Assembly: GCF_023715245.1 (NCBI RefSeq)
Contig: NZ_JAMBNV010000001.1
Span: 310,001-374,000, forward strand
From: Sporosarcina luteola
Lineage (GTDB): Bacteria > Bacillota > Bacilli > Bacillales_A > Planococcaceae
Direction of reading: 5' to 3'
Length of the DNA: 64,000 nt
Below the pieces are notes generated by a model. It was not told the DNA's origin, searched no databases, and worked only from the letters and a program-made list of their open reading frames with translations. Of the stretch, positions 26,921-35,924 are shown one piece after another (the first letter of the stretch is position 1; every line of letters begins with the position of its first letter). The translations under genes were made by a program, and so were the position numbers.

Positions 26921-27271
26921 TTAATATGTAAACGGTGTTTCGCTTATTTCGAGCGCAACGGCAAGTTTCCCGTCCGGATCGAGCCCTGCCATGAGCAGCC
27001 GATCGTGCTCGTCGACCGTATAGTGAGTGATGCCTTGCGCATAAATCCAGCCCGAAGGAAGCTTCAGGCCGACCCGATGCGGCGATTCGCCCGCCACCTT
27101 GCCAAGCTCATATTTGACGACGACATTCCGGATGAATGCCCCAGCGTTGAAAAATCCTTCCTTGAAATGGGCGGCATATGCGCCATTCGTCGTTTCAAGA
27201 TGGATGTAAACGTCTTTATTCGCATAGGAATTCAGCAATTCCTGCAACCGATCCGGTTTCACGATCTCCAT
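26921..27271 (-). CDS. yojF: YojF family protein (DUF1806)
   Basis: 116 residues, soluble, with the MEIVKPDRLQELLNSYAN start and beta-rich middle (DVYIHLETTNGAYAAHF) typical of YojF. Function unknown; it is consistently paired with bshB2 and presumed linked to bacillithiol use. ATG 27271 has GGAGG upstream, and its end lies 28 bases before bshB2, so one transcript is likely. Confidence 0.9.
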   Translation of the reverse strand: MEIVKPDRLQELLNSYANKDVYIHLETTNGAYAAHFKEGFFNAGAFIRNVVVKYELGKVAGESPHRVGLKLPSGWIYAQGITHYTVDEHDRLLMAGLDPDGKLAVALEISETPFTY

Positions 27272-27410
27272 GAATAAATCCTCCTTCTTACAAAATGCAC
27301 ATGAATTAAGTATATATAAATGTGTGGCTGAATGCGATTGACGCGGCTTGAGACAAAAGCAGAGGGTGGCTGCAGGGTTATGATGGAGTGGGTCAAAGGT
27401 AACAAAATGA

Positions 27411-27525
27411 CAATAAAACTTGGGAAATGATCGATAACTTCTGGGAAATGAACGATAAGTCGGCTGAATTGATCGATAAACCTCGGGGAATGATCGATAT
27501 CCGCCGGGAAATTAACGATAAACTA
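27411..27525. repeat. Phased repeat array 4 (CGATAA type, 21-bp period)
   Basis: CGATAA or CGATAT begins at 27432, 27453, 27474, 27495 and 27516, with a weaker CAATAA at 27411. Each is preceded by an AATGAT-like or AATTGAT-like stretch. Located between the yojF promoter and the pdxK terminator. Confidence 0.85.
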
Positions 27526-27562
27526 AAAAAAGCCAGAAGAGGAAGCCCTCTTCTGGTCTTTA
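27526..27562 (-). terminator. Terminator after pdxK
   Basis: CCAGAAGAGG / CCTCTTCTGG stem; on the minus strand followed by CTTTTTTT. Confidence 0.85.
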
Positions 27563-27567
27563 TACAA

Positions 27568-28401
27568 TTAAATCTCTGTCGCTGTTATTTCAGGTGCGCC
27601 TACACGATTCGCGGCGCCGTGCATGACGGGGCCGACATATTCATTCAACTTCCAGCCGTTTGCAATTGCTGCGGACACGAATTTCTTCGCTGCGATAACC
27701 GCTTCTTTCACGTCAAGCCCATTTGCAAGGTTCGCCGTGATGGCGGCGGCAAATGTGCAGCCCGCACCGTGGTTGTAATGGGTAGCCGTTTTTTCTGCTT
27801 CGAGCAATGTGAATGTCTTGCCGTCATAAAACAGATCCGCCGCTTTGTCGTGTTGGAGCTGTTTACCACCTTTAATGACGACGTTACGTGCGCCAAGTGA
27901 ATGGATTTTTTCAGCCACAGACTTCATCTGCTCAATTGTCGATGGTGTTTTCATGCTTGCCAGCTGGCCTGCCTCGAACAAGTTCGGCGTCACAATTTCC
28001 GCTTTTGGCAGCAAGTATTCCACCATTGCGTCGACAGTTCCCGGATTGAGGACTTCGTCTTCCCCTTTACAAACCATGACGGGATCGATGACGACGTGGT
28101 CGAGTCCGGATTCCGCAATCGCCTCGCCTGCAGTTTGGATGACTTCCTCTGTGCTGAGCATGCCTGTCTTAATCGCGTCGATGCCTGTCGAAAGAGCTGT
28201 TTTGATTTGCGCTTTCAATACATCAACAGGAAGGGAATAGACGTTGTGGCTCCAATTATTATCGGGATCCATCGTCACGACGACCGTCAGAGCTGTCATG
28301 CCGTATGTTCCGTGCTCTTGAAATGTTTTCAGGTCAGCCTGGATTCCTGCGCCGCCTGACGTATCTGATCCTGCAATAGTTAATGTCTTTTTCATAGTCA
28401 T
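27568..28401 (-). CDS. pdxK: Pyridoxine/HMP kinase of the PdxK (ThiD-like) type
   Basis: 277 residues from the ATG at 28401 after AAGGAG. Ribokinase-superfamily fold: TIAGSDTSGGAGIQADLK near the N-terminus, VIDPVMVCKG at about 108-117, and the anion-hole NHGAGCTFAAA at about 212-222. The family phosphorylates pyridoxal/pyridoxine, and often hydroxymethylpyrimidine. Similarity in layout to B. subtilis PdxK (YwdB), and the yw* gene order that follows, favour PdxK over ThiD. Confidence 0.88.
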   Translation of the reverse strand: MTMKKTLTIAGSDTSGGAGIQADLKTFQEHGTYGMTALTVVVTMDPDNNWSHNVYSLPVDVLKAQIKTALSTGIDAIKTGMLSTEEVIQTAGEAIAESGLDHVVIDPVMVCKGEDEVLNPGTVDAMVEYLLPKAEIVTPNLFEAGQLASMKTPSTIEQMKSVAEKIHSLGARNVVIKGGKQLQHDKAADLFYDGKTFTLLEAEKTATHYNHGAGCTFAAAITANLANGLDVKEAVIAAKKFVSAAIANGWKLNEYVGPVMHGAANRVGAPEITATEI

Positions 28402-28490
28402 AGTTGGATTTCTCCTTTTTGTTGGATTGCATTCACAGTTAATAGTAATCAAATTGATGAAAGAATACAATTATTCCAACCAGGTGGCGG

Positions 28491-28610
28491 TTTATGCGTG
28501 ATTGCGGGGATTTATAAGCGAATATGGGGATATATGCGTATCTGCGGACATTTATGAGTGAATGGATCATTTTATGAGCGAATCGACGAGTTTATGCGCA
28601 TTTACAGGTT
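28491..28610. repeat. Phased repeat array 5 (TTTATGCG type, 6 units of exactly 20 bp)
   Basis: Units begin at 28491, 28511, 28531, 28551, 28571 and 28591 with TTTATGCG, TTTATAAG, TATATGCG, TTTATGAG, TTTATGAG and TTTATGCG. It sits between the divergent starts of pdxK and the DUF4230 gene, so it is not tied to transcript ends. No other feature is seen in 28402-28736. Confidence 0.92.
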
Positions 28611-28736
28611 TTGGAATGAAAGGCTGATTGCTGCATGCTTATCTGTTGTCCACTACGAAACTTTCGGCTAGTCTAAACGTACAACTATATGTAGAAATAT
28701 GCGATTACGAGTGTCGAAGGAAGGTGAAAAAAGGGT

Positions 28737-29495
28737 ATGGAAGATAAAAAGAAATTGCAGGAGATTGAAAAACTGCTGAGAGAATTGAAGGCTTCAGAAT
28801 CCGAGAGTGCCGTCACCGTTGAAGAAGCGTTAGGCAGGAAAAAGAAATCTTGGCGTCCGCGCATGCCATTTAGATTCCTGTCAATGTGGAAACGATCAGC
28901 AATCCTGCTGGCCGTACTCCTACTGCTTGCCGTCATTTCACTTCCGTTCATCGCCTTCCAATTTTTAAAACTAGGGAGCACCTTCACGGAACAGAAAGGT
29001 GTGTTCCTTGAACAAATACAAGAATTGAACGAAATGGCGACAGCTGAAGCCTATACGAAAGTCATCATCGAACGGCAGGACAACCAATTATTTGGCCAAA
29101 GCATCGGCCTCAATGTGCCGGGGACGAAGCGGCAGCTGCTCGTCGTCATTCCGGGCTCGGTGAAGGCCGGCGTCGATTTGTCCAAGCTTACCGAAAAAGA
29201 TGTAGTCATAAATGAGAAGAACAAGACCGCGAAGCTTACATTGCCGGCCGCAACCTTCCTCGGAGGGGCGGAAATCTATTTCGACCAAGTCGAAGTATAT
29301 TCCTATGAAGGCGCCTTCCGTCAAAAGGCGGATATCAAAGAGGCATACGAACTTGCCGCCGAAGCGAAGAACCTCATTATCGAGGAGGCAACCGGGCAAG
29401 GCGTGCTGAAGACGGCACAATTCAACGCAGAAAAAACATTGAAGGAAATGTTTTCATTCGCAGGCTACGACGTGACGATTGAATTCAAGGAGTGA
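28737..29495 (+). CDS. DUF4230 domain membrane-anchored protein
   Basis: 252 residues. A charged cytosolic N-terminus is followed by one membrane helix at about 58-80 ([22 protein letters not shown]). The outer domain of about 160 residues has the beta-rich [18 protein letters not shown] and [19 protein letters not shown] segments of DUF4230. Function unknown. It is followed without a gap by ung (5 bases), so the two may share a transcript. Confidence 0.8.
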   Translation: MEDKKKLQEIEKLLRELKASESESAVTVEEALGRKKKSWRPRMPFRFLSMWKRSAILLAVLLLLAVISLPFIAFQFLKLGSTFTEQKGVFLEQIQELNEMATAEAYTKVIIERQDNQLFGQSIGLNVPGTKRQLLVVIPGSVKAGVDLSKLTEKDVVINEKNKTAKLTLPAATFLGGAEIYFDQVEVYSYEGAFRQKADIKEAYELAAEAKNLIIEEATGQGVLKTAQFNAEKTLKEMFSFAGYDVTIEFKE

Positions 29496-29500
29496 GATGT

Positions 29501-30187
29501 TTGCAGAAAATAAGGTTCGGCAACGATTGGGATCGAGTGCTTGCGGAGCAATTCCATCAACCGTATTACTTGCAGCTTCGCGATTACCTAAAAACAGAAT
29601 ACGAAAGCCACACAGTGTATCCGCTTATGGAGGATATGTGGACAGCCTTCAAGCTGACGCCGTTCAAGGACGTGAAAGTGGTAATTCTTGGACAGGATCC
29701 GTACCACGGTCCCGGCCAAGCGCATGGCCTCAGTTTTTCGGTGAAGCCTGGCGTCAGGATTCCGCCGAGCTTGCGGAATATGTTCAAGGAATTGCAGTCC
29801 GATATCGGATGCACAATTCCCGAAACGGGAACCCTGACAGGTTGGGCGAAGCAGGGCGTACTTATGCTGAACACCGTCTTGACAGTACGGCAAGGGGAGG
29901 CGCATTCCCACCGGAAGCAAGGGTGGGAGCAGTTCACCGACGAAGTGATCCGCTGTTTGTCCGAACGGGACGAGCCGGTCGTTTTCATCCTTTGGGGGCG
30001 CCCTGCGCAAGAGAAGAAAAAGCTGATCGATCTGAATAAAAACGCCGTCATCGAAGCGGTCCATCCGAGCCCGCTCAGCGCGAGCCGTGGCTTTTTCGGC
30101 AGTCGGCCGTACTCCTCGGCGAACGCCATTTTGGAAGAGTGGAATGAAACGCCGATTGACTGGTGCCGAACAGACGACGGGCTGTAA
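29501..30187 (+). CDS. ung: Uracil-DNA glycosylase, family 1
   Basis: 228 residues from TTG 29501 with AAGGAG at 29487-29492; GTG 29492 overlaps this site. The water-activating Asp66 lies in [13 protein letters not shown], and the C-terminal HPSPLSA loop carries the catalytic His. It removes uracil from DNA in base excision repair. The neighbours ywdI, ywdK and gerQ match the order around ung in B. subtilis. Confidence 0.95.
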   Translation: MQKIRFGNDWDRVLAEQFHQPYYLQLRDYLKTEYESHTVYPLMEDMWTAFKLTPFKDVKVVILGQDPYHGPGQAHGLSFSVKPGVRIPPSLRNMFKELQSDIGCTIPETGTLTGWAKQGVLMLNTVLTVRQGEAHSHRKQGWEQFTDEVIRCLSERDEPVVFILWGRPAQEKKKLIDLNKNAVIEAVHPSPLSASRGFFGSRPYSSANAILEEWNETPIDWCRTDDGL

Positions 30188-30203
30188 GGGAAGAGGTGGG
30201 CGC

Positions 30204-30380
30204 ATGGCTGTAAATTGTTTTCAATGTCAATACTTCTTCGTAACATGGGATCCGAAAAGTCCGCGTGGCTGCAAGGCATATGGCTTCAAGACTCGTGAAC
30301 TGCCGTCTATCGTTGTGAGGCGATCATCGGGCATGGAATGTATGAAATACGAACCGAAGAAAGGGGGTGCTAGACAATGA
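30204..30380 (+). CDS. Small zinc-ribbon-like protein next to ung
   Basis: 58 residues from ATG 30204 with AAGAGGTGG upstream. CFQCQYF at residues 5-11, a later Cys in RGCKAYG and one in GMECMKY give four spaced cysteines that could bind a metal. The stop overlaps the next start by 4 bases. A short cysteine protein is often found beside ung in Bacillales. Function unknown. Confidence 0.75.
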   Translation: MAVNCFQCQYFFVTWDPKSPRGCKAYGFKTRELPSIVVRRSSGMECMKYEPKKGGARQ

Positions 30381-30640
30381 TTTCAACGGAACGGATCATC
30401 GAGGAAATGCAGCGCCAGCTCAATTACGCAAAAACCGCAGACGACGACCAAGCCGTCCGCGAGGCGCTGACAGCGATTCGGGCGCTCTGCCAAGTCGTGC
30501 TCGTCAGTAATGAAAAGCAAGACGAGCCAATCATTACGCCGAGAACAATGGCAATCTCCCATAAGCCGCGGATTTCGTCATTGGAAGGCAGGCCGCTGGA
30601 CGAGGAAGACGCGAATGGCGGCTCGATCTTTGACTTCTAA
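30377..30640 (+). CDS. ywdI: YwdI family protein (DUF5327)
   Basis: 87 residues, soluble, with the N-terminal helix STERIIEEMQRQLNYAKTA and a fixed C-terminal end EDANGGSIFDF. It matches the YwdI family in length and position between ung and ywdK. No known activity. Confidence 0.8.
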   Translation: MISTERIIEEMQRQLNYAKTADDDQAVREALTAIRALCQVVLVSNEKQDEPIITPRTMAISHKPRISSLEGRPLDEEDANGGSIFDF

Positions 30641-30699
30641 TCTTTGTAAGGCGAAAATGTTATAGAGAGAATCAACACAAGCGGAAAGTAGGAAATCAT

Positions 30700-31080
30700 A
30701 TGCCATTTTTCATCATCGCAGGCGCCGTCAACGCGGCAATTGCCGTTGCACTCGGCGCATTCGGAGCACACGCACTGAAAGAGCGCTTGTCCGAACGGTA
30801 CCTAGCCATCTGGGAAACAGCCGTCCAATACCAAATGTTCCACGCAATCGGACTCATCGCAGTCGGCATCCTCATGAGCTCATCGCTCTTCGGGACGTCA
30901 ACCGCTTTGACATGGGCAGGCTACTTGCTGCTCGCCGGCATCATCATCTTCTCCGGCAGCCTCTACATCTTGAGCCTATCCGGCATCGGCATTCTCGGTG
31001 CCATCACCCCAATCGGCGGCGTCGCCTTCATCGCGGGCTGGATCATGCTCATCATTGCAGCGGTAAAGTTCGGAAGATAA
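30700..31080 (+). CDS. ywdK: DUF423 membrane protein (YwdK)
   Basis: 126 residues with four membrane helices and the family signature ALGAFGAHALKERLS at about 16-30. AGSA-like and GAITPIGGVAFIAGW segments lie near the end. Function unknown. AGTAGGAAATC precedes ATG 30700. A terminator follows directly. Confidence 0.88.
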   Translation: MPFFIIAGAVNAAIAVALGAFGAHALKERLSERYLAIWETAVQYQMFHAIGLIAVGILMSSSLFGTSTALTWAGYLLLAGIIIFSGSLYILSLSGIGILGAITPIGGVAFIAGWIMLIIAAVKFGR

Positions 31081-31086
31081 TATCGA

Positions 31087-31126
31087 AACGGTTTGAAGAG
31101 CAACAGTTCTTCAGACCGTTTTTTTG
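31087..31126 (+). terminator. Rho-independent terminator
   Basis: AACGGTTTGAAGA / TCTTCAGACCGTT stem followed by TTTTTT. Confidence 0.85.
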
Positions 31127-31160
31127 AATCGCGTCGTGGGGGAGTGAGGGGACCCATGAG

Positions 31161-31260
31161 TGGCCCGCGTCCAAAACAAGCCGCCGCGCGTCCAAAGTCG
31201 GCGTCTCCGCGTCCAAAGCGAACTGCCCCGCGTCCAAAGCAAGCCTCCGCGCAACCAAAA
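31161..31260. repeat. Phased repeat array 6 (GCGTCCAAA type, 21-bp period)
   Basis: GCGTCCAAA begins at 31167, 31188, 31209 and 31230, with GCAACCAAA at 31251. Exactly 21 bp apart. Lies between the convergent ywdK and gerQ terminators. Confidence 0.88.
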
Positions 31261-31318
31261 CAACTCTATGCCTCTCCAATACTTCATTAAATACATTTAG
31301 CACTTGAACAAAAAAAAC

Positions 31319-31360
31319 AAGTCTTCCGATGCCACAATAGGCAACGGAAGACTTTTTTTA
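31319..31360. terminator. Bidirectional terminator at gerQ
   Basis: AAGTCTTCCG / CGGAAGACTT stem with T-runs on both strands. Confidence 0.85.
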
Positions 31361-31714
31361 CATTGGCTGTTGGTTGAAGTAATTCAGTTCTTCGTTGAAC
31401 TCTGCATAGTCAAAGTAGATCATTGGCAATAAATAGCGTTTGCCGGCGGCTGTGCTCAAAATGACGTGGTCGCGCCCGGCCGCTTCCACCATCCCCGGAA
31501 TAGCCAGTGTGTTTTTTCCGGCTTCTACGGCATGTTCGAAGGAGAAATGAAATACGCCGGGTTTGCCGCGGTTGAGGCGGAGGATGTTTTCAATATACGA
31601 CTCCTCCCGGAATGGCGGCCTTCCTCCGGACGATGGAATTTGTGGCGGTGTTGCAGGCATTTGCATTTGTTGCTGTTGCTGTTGAAAACCTGGATACCAA
31701 TAATATTGAACCAT
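31358..31714 (-). CDS. gerQ: Spore coat protein GerQ
   Basis: 118 residues from the second ATG (31714), which has AAAGGATG at proper spacing. The short aromatic and glutamine-rich N-terminus (QQQQQQMQM) fits the known role of GerQ as a transglutaminase-crosslinked coat protein. The conserved C-terminal domain includes SYIENILRLNRGKP and YFDYAEFNEELNYF. GerQ holds the lytic enzyme CwlJ at the spore cortex and is needed for calcium-dipicolinate germination. Good evidence that the host forms endospores. Expected to be mother-cell expressed (sigma E). Confidence 0.93.
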   Translation of the reverse strand: MVQYYWYPGFQQQQQQMQMPATPPQIPSSGGRPPFREESYIENILRLNRGKPGVFHFSFEHAVEAGKNTLAIPGMVEAAGRDHVILSTAAGKRYLLPMIYFDYAEFNEELNYFNQQPM

Positions 31715-31868
31715 GTTTTTCATCCTTTCATTTTTAAACTTGCGGGCAATCCTGTTCAGTAGGGGAGAAGCGATACGCTACGGGATAAACCCCTCGGTTC
31801 CACCATATGCTTTTGAACTTTCAATGATGACTGAAAAATATGTATACTGGTGGGAGGGGGGAGAGTAA

Positions 31869-32720
31869 ATGCATATTGAAAATAGCATTCCGGTTTTCTT
31901 GGAGTTCTGGGAATCCCATGAACAGCCAACACTTGACGACTTGGAATCGTATCTTACTGAGCATGCGAAAATCTATGAAAAGTATTTTCCAATCCATTGT
32001 CCGAGGACTGAGGAGCGACTATCAGCGGCGCTCCGGAAATATGAAGGTAAGATCGGCGACATCCGTTCCATCTCTGCGAGTTTACCCGACGTTATTCAAG
32101 AAACGGATGAGAAGTATGAGCAGGTATTCGGACTGGGCTTGGAGCTTTCATTCAAACTGATGGTTGGTACGTTCGGCTCGAATGCATTCGTGACGAGGGA
32201 TAATCGACGTGAAATCTACTTTGCGGTTGAAAAGCTTTCCGCGGAGCGTGACCATTTGAAAGTGATCACTGCGCATGAAATTGGCCACGTCACGCATTTT
32301 GCGCTTGCCTCGCGCGCTGGGATCGATTGGTCCACTGTCGATTGGGGGCATGGCTTGACGACGCTGTTCACAGAAGGAGCCGCCACGTATTTATCGAAAC
32401 GAATTGTTCCGGGACTTCAGGAGCCGGTCTATCTTTCATTCGATGACGAAGGCGAGCCATGGGTGAAGTGCTATGAGGAGAATAAAGCCGAAGTGAAACG
32501 GCGCTTTTTGGAAGACGCTTCAGGTGAGTGGGATATGGTGAAGGAGAAGGAATGGTTCCGTCTATCCGGCGGCTCGTATTTCGGCTATAACCGGATTGGT
32601 TACATCCTCGGTTTGGACTATGTCGAACAACTCGTCGGGCGGATCGGCGAGGATGCCGCGCTGACGTATTGGCATGGGAATGATGTGAAGGCGGATATAG
32701 TGGAATGGTTAAAGCAGTGA
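31869..32720 (+). CDS. Putative HExxH zinc metallopeptidase, unknown family
   Basis: 283 residues, no signal peptide or membrane helix. TAHEIGHVTHF near residue 136-146 is an HExxH zinc motif, and LFTEGAATYLSKR about 30 residues later supplies a downstream Glu as in gluzincins. I do not recognise the family name. A cytosolic peptidase or an inert relative is possible. ATG 31869 has GGAGGGGGGAG upstream, a very strong site. Confidence 0.7.
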   Translation: MHIENSIPVFLEFWESHEQPTLDDLESYLTEHAKIYEKYFPIHCPRTEERLSAALRKYEGKIGDIRSISASLPDVIQETDEKYEQVFGLGLELSFKLMVGTFGSNAFVTRDNRREIYFAVEKLSAERDHLKVITAHEIGHVTHFALASRAGIDWSTVDWGHGLTTLFTEGAATYLSKRIVPGLQEPVYLSFDDEGEPWVKCYEENKAEVKRRFLEDASGEWDMVKEKEWFRLSGGSYFGYNRIGYILGLDYVEQLVGRIGEDAALTYWHGNDVKADIVEWLKQ

Positions 32721-32726
32721 AAGGTG

Positions 32727-32756
32727 AGGGCCGTCTTGGATGGCTCTTTTTTGTTT
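32727..32756 (+). terminator. Terminator-like hairpin
   Basis: GAGGGCC / GGCTC imperfect stem followed by TTTTTT. Confidence 0.5.
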
Positions 32757-32770
32757 ACGGGAAGTCTGGG

Positions 32771-32905
32771 GGTTATGCGTGATTATATGGAAATATGCGT
32801 GTGAATTTCATTTTATGCGTGAGAAATCGACTTTATGCGCGAATGCAGACATTTATGCGCAGATAATTGGCATTATGCGTGATTCGCGGGATTTATGCGT
32901 GAATG
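32771..32905. repeat. Phased repeat array 7 (TTATGCGT type, 7 units of exactly 20 bp)
   Basis: TTATGCGT, ATATGCGT, TTATGCGT, TTATGCGC, TTATGCGC, TTATGCGT and TTATGCGT begin at 32773, 32793, 32813, 32833, 32853, 32873 and 32893. Confidence 0.92.
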
Positions 32906-33008
32906 AAGTGCCGCCTGTCGCGCCAAATGCTCTTGACCAATCAAGGTTTATTTAAAAATCGTATTTGGGGTATGGATGAGCAGAGTGCTTTTACGGAGGA
33001 GTGGTAGG

Positions 33009-33782
33009 ATGCCGACATTCAAATCGGAAGGGACGGAGATTTATTACCAGGAAGAAGGGGAGGGCTTCCCACTTGTGCTGCTGCATGGTTTGACTAGCAA
33101 CAGTGAAATGTTCCGGCATGAGATTGACCAGTTCAAAGAAAAGTATCGGGTCATCGCGCCGGACGCCAGGGGACATGGGAATTCTGATAAACCGGAGCAA
33201 TATGAGTTGAAGGATCATATTTGGGATGTCGTCTCGCTCGTCGATCATCTTGGCCTGGATTCATTTCACCTGATTGGAGTGTCGATGGGGAGTTACATCG
33301 CGCAGGGAGTCGCCATTGAACTAGGCGACCGGGTGAAGAAGCTCGTTCTTGTCGCGACGAAATCCCATGGCGAGCAGGCTTCCATGGAAGAACTTTATGA
33401 GCGGCACGCCGACGAGATGGCGGGGATGACTGCTATTGATAAAATGATGGCTGCTTCGAAATACATGTTCCATAACCAGAAGGCGGTCGGGAAATGGCTG
33501 CATGAGACGGCGGAAAACAGTGAGCAATTGACATTGCATGAGCAGGCGATTGCTTCGAAAGCGTTAGAAGGATTCGATTTCAGGAAGGACCTGCATCGGA
33601 TCCGTGCCGAGGCGCTCGTCATTGGCGGTTTGCACGACGGATTGAATCCGCCTGAATACGGTGAGGAGACTGCCCAGCTTATTCCGGCTGGTGTTTTCCT
33701 GGAATTCAAATTATCGGGCCACGCGCCGAATGTCGAACAGCCTCGCCTGTTCATCGAAGTCGTCTCGAACTTTTTGGAATGA
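33009..33782 (+). CDS. Alpha/beta hydrolase fold protein
   Basis: 257 residues from ATG 33009, with GGAGGAG at 32995-33001. LLHGLTSN near residue 24 and DARGHGNSDKP near 50 mark the fold. The nucleophile lies in GVSMGSYIA (about Ser93), the acid Asp is in GGLHDGLN and the His in SGHAPNVEQ. Related to 3-oxoadipate enol-lactonase-like and esterase groups; substrate unknown. It is flanked by arrays 7 and 8. Confidence 0.88.
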   Translation: MPTFKSEGTEIYYQEEGEGFPLVLLHGLTSNSEMFRHEIDQFKEKYRVIAPDARGHGNSDKPEQYELKDHIWDVVSLVDHLGLDSFHLIGVSMGSYIAQGVAIELGDRVKKLVLVATKSHGEQASMEELYERHADEMAGMTAIDKMMAASKYMFHNQKAVGKWLHETAENSEQLTLHEQAIASKALEGFDFRKDLHRIRAEALVIGGLHDGLNPPEYGEETAQLIPAGVFLEFKLSGHAPNVEQPRLFIEVVSNFLE

Positions 33783-33796
33783 CCTGATGAGCCAAA

Positions 33797-33935
33797 CACG
33801 CATAAATCGCTGCAGAAGCGCATAAATCCGGATATTCACGCATAAACCTCTAGAAATACGCATATCGCCGAATATGTACGCATAAATCCGCCCAAAAGCT
33901 CATAAACGCCCGCAATCACGCATAACTCAATTCAC
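33797..33935. repeat. Phased repeat array 8 (TTTATGCG type on minus strand, 7 units of 20 bp)
   Basis: CATAAATC, CATAAATC, CATAAACC, CATATCGC, CATAAATC, CATAAACG and CATAACTC, most preceded by ACG or GCG, begin at 33801, 33821, 33841, 33861, 33881, 33901 and 33921. Inverted relative to array 7. Confidence 0.92.
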
Positions 33936-33941
33936 GCACAC

Positions 33942-33973
33942 AAAAAAAGAGCCCCATTAAGAGGCTCTTTTTC
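33942..33973. terminator. Bidirectional terminator
   Basis: AAAAAGAGCC / GGCTCTTTTT hairpin between convergent genes. Confidence 0.85.
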
Positions 33974-33974
33974 A

Positions 33975-34724
33975 TTAAACTGTGAAGAATGATGACTTCT
34001 TCTCTCCATTCAGTATCGTACCGATGAAGAATGAACCGAATACGCCATAGCGCGCGCTCACTTCGTCGAAGCGCATCTCGTAGACTAACTTCTTGAACTG
34101 GAGAACATCATCAGAGAACAATGTTACGCCCCATTCGAAATCGTCGAAACCGACGGAGCCTGAAATGATCTGCTTCACTTTGCCTGCATATCCGCGGCCG
34201 ATCATGCCGTGGCTACGCATCAATTCCTTGCGCTTGTCCATGCTGAGCATATACCAGTTGTCTTCGCCTTCGCGCTTCTTATCCATCGGGTAGAAGCAGA
34301 TGTATTGGTTGCGCGGGAGTTCCGGATACAGACGTCCACGTACATACGGGTTCTGGTACGGATCTTCATCCGACTCGCCCGCAAGATAATTGGACAGTTC
34401 CACGACGGATACATAGGAATAAGCCGGGATTGTATAATCTGCAATCGTCAATTTGTTGAATTCAGCTTCGAGCTCCTGCAGTTCGTCGATTGTCGGGCGC
34501 AGTATCATCAGCATGAAATCCGCTTTCTGCCCAACGACCGTGTAAAACGCATGGCTGCCCGTCTTCGCGTCATCCGCTTGTTGAAGTTTATCCAAATAAG
34601 CCATGAATTCGTCGATAGCTGCCTTGCGTTCCTCTTTAGAAATCAACTTCCAGGACGCCCAATCCATCGAGCGCAAATCATGTAGCACATACCAACCATC
34701 GAGTGTAATTGCTGCTTCGTTCAT
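33975..34724 (-). CDS. hemQ: Coproheme decarboxylase (HemQ/ChdC)
   Basis: 249 residues, the normal size of the Gram-positive chlorite-dismutase-like family. His172 (MRSHGMIGR) is the expected proximal iron ligand and Tyr145 (ICFYPMD) the tyrosine that forms the radical during decarboxylation, both at the canonical positions. The enzyme turns Fe-coproporphyrin III into heme b with peroxide in the coproporphyrin-dependent route of Firmicutes. As in B. subtilis (ywfI), it lies back to back with lipL. Confidence 0.95.
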   Translation of the reverse strand: MNEAAITLDGWYVLHDLRSMDWASWKLISKEERKAAIDEFMAYLDKLQQADDAKTGSHAFYTVVGQKADFMLMILRPTIDELQELEAEFNKLTIADYTIPAYSYVSVVELSNYLAGESDEDPYQNPYVRGRLYPELPRNQYICFYPMDKKREGEDNWYMLSMDKRKELMRSHGMIGRGYAGKVKQIISGSVGFDDFEWGVTLFSDDVLQFKKLVYEMRFDEVSARYGVFGSFFIGTILNGEKKSSFFTV

Positions 34725-34910
34725 ATGAATTCAAACTCCTTTAAACGTGATTTACTTCTTCCCATAGTGTAGCATAATGAACACGAAAACACGGTTCTTA
34801 AGCATAGAAGTCATACAATCTTCAAGAATGCAGGACTGTTCCCGAACGTGGAACTGGTGTATGCTTATAGCGGAAAATCAAAAGTAAAAAGATCACCAGG
34901 AGAATTTGAA

Positions 34911-35747
34911 ATGTCCAATTTACAACTCCCAAAATGGCGTTTCATCGACGAATCGATGACCGCTAAAAATAGATCCGCATTGGAATCGTTCGCGATGGAC
35001 GATACGCTCTGCCATCTCGTCGGTCAGAAATTGACCGTGCCGACCGTCCGCACTTGGGTGCATGACGAAACAGTCGTCCTCGGCATCCAAGATCACCGGC
35101 TGCCGCATATCGAAGAAGCGCTCCCGCTATTTCAGGAAGCCGGCTATAAGGTGATCGTCCGCAATTCAGGCGGTCTCGCGGTCGTCTTGGATGGCGGCGT
35201 GCTCAATATTTCCATAGTCCTATCTGAGCAGGAAGGGTCCATCGATATTCCGGTAGGGTATGAGGCGATGGTGGAATTCGTCCGCATGCTGTTCCCGGAA
35301 GTCGCGGAGCAGATCGAAGCGTATGAAATCGTCGGATCCTACTGCCCGGGCTCGTACGACTTGAGTATCGGCGGCAAGAAGTTCGCGGGGATTTCACAGC
35401 GCAGATTGCGCCAAGGCGTCGCGATCCAAGTGTACTTGTGCGTGGAAGGCAGCGGTGCTGAGCGCGCTCGCCTCATCCGCGATTTATACGAAACCGGTTT
35501 GCAAGGTGAGCAGACGAAGTTCACTTATCCGGATATCCGCCCGGAAGTGATGGCGTCGCTGTCCGAGCTGATTGGCGAGCCGATTTCTGTGAATGAAGTC
35601 GGAATCCGCGTCCAGCTGCTGTTGCGGTCGCTTTCCGAGGAGGAAGTCCAGATGGGCGGGTTTACGCCTGAGGAGATGGAGCTTTATTTGTTTTATTTGA
35701 ATCGGGTTGTTGAGCGGAATCAGAAAATGCTTGCGAGAAGTCGTTGA
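34911..35747 (+). CDS. lipL: Octanoyl-[GcvH]:protein N-octanoyltransferase LipL
   Basis: 278 residues from ATG 34911, with CCAGGAG upstream; the frame is open earlier but lacks a site. BPL/LplA-like fold. RNSGGLAVVLDGGVLNIS at about 84-101 is the lipoate pocket. Cys145 in GSYCPGSYDLSIGGKKFAG is the acyl-thioester cysteine, with the lysines of GGKK nearby. LipL moves octanoyl from GcvH to E2 subunits, completing lipoyl assembly started by LipM. LplA-type ligases lack this cysteine arrangement. Confidence 0.93.
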   Translation: MSNLQLPKWRFIDESMTAKNRSALESFAMDDTLCHLVGQKLTVPTVRTWVHDETVVLGIQDHRLPHIEEALPLFQEAGYKVIVRNSGGLAVVLDGGVLNISIVLSEQEGSIDIPVGYEAMVEFVRMLFPEVAEQIEAYEIVGSYCPGSYDLSIGGKKFAGISQRRLRQGVAIQVYLCVEGSGAERARLIRDLYETGLQGEQTKFTYPDIRPEVMASLSELIGEPISVNEVGIRVQLLLRSLSEEEVQMGGFTPEEMELYLFYLNRVVERNQKMLARSR

Positions 35748-35757
35748 AGATGTCACG

Positions 35758-35875
35758 ATTATGCGCGGATAAACTGATTTATGAGCTTTTGCAGTGAAAT
35801 ATGCGTGAGAGAATGCATTTATGCGTTTCTGCATCGATTTATGCGCATTTACAGCGGTTTATGCGTTTTTAGCAT
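35758..35875. repeat. Phased repeat array 9 (TTTATGCG type, 6 units of exactly 20 bp)
   Basis: ATGCGCGG, ATGAGCTT, ATGCGTGA, ATGCGTTT, ATGCGCAT and ATGCGTTT, each after TT or TTT (AAT in the third), begin at 35761, 35781, 35801, 35821, 35841 and 35861. Between convergent lipL and rsfA. Confidence 0.92.
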
Positions 35876-35884
35876 CGTTTTAAT

Positions 35885-35924
35885 CAAAAAAAACCGCCGG
35901 ATCAGTGATTGATCGGCGGTTCTT
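35885..35924 (-). terminator. Terminator overlapping the rsfA stop codon
   Basis: AACCGCCGATCA / TGATCGGCGGTT hairpin; the stop codon of rsfA lies inside the stem-loop. On the minus strand it is followed by TTTTTTT. Confidence 0.85.

Noticed and set aside
31093..31290. Possible RPKxxxx repeat peptide through array 6
   Set aside because: It starts inside a terminator stem and has no ribosome binding site.
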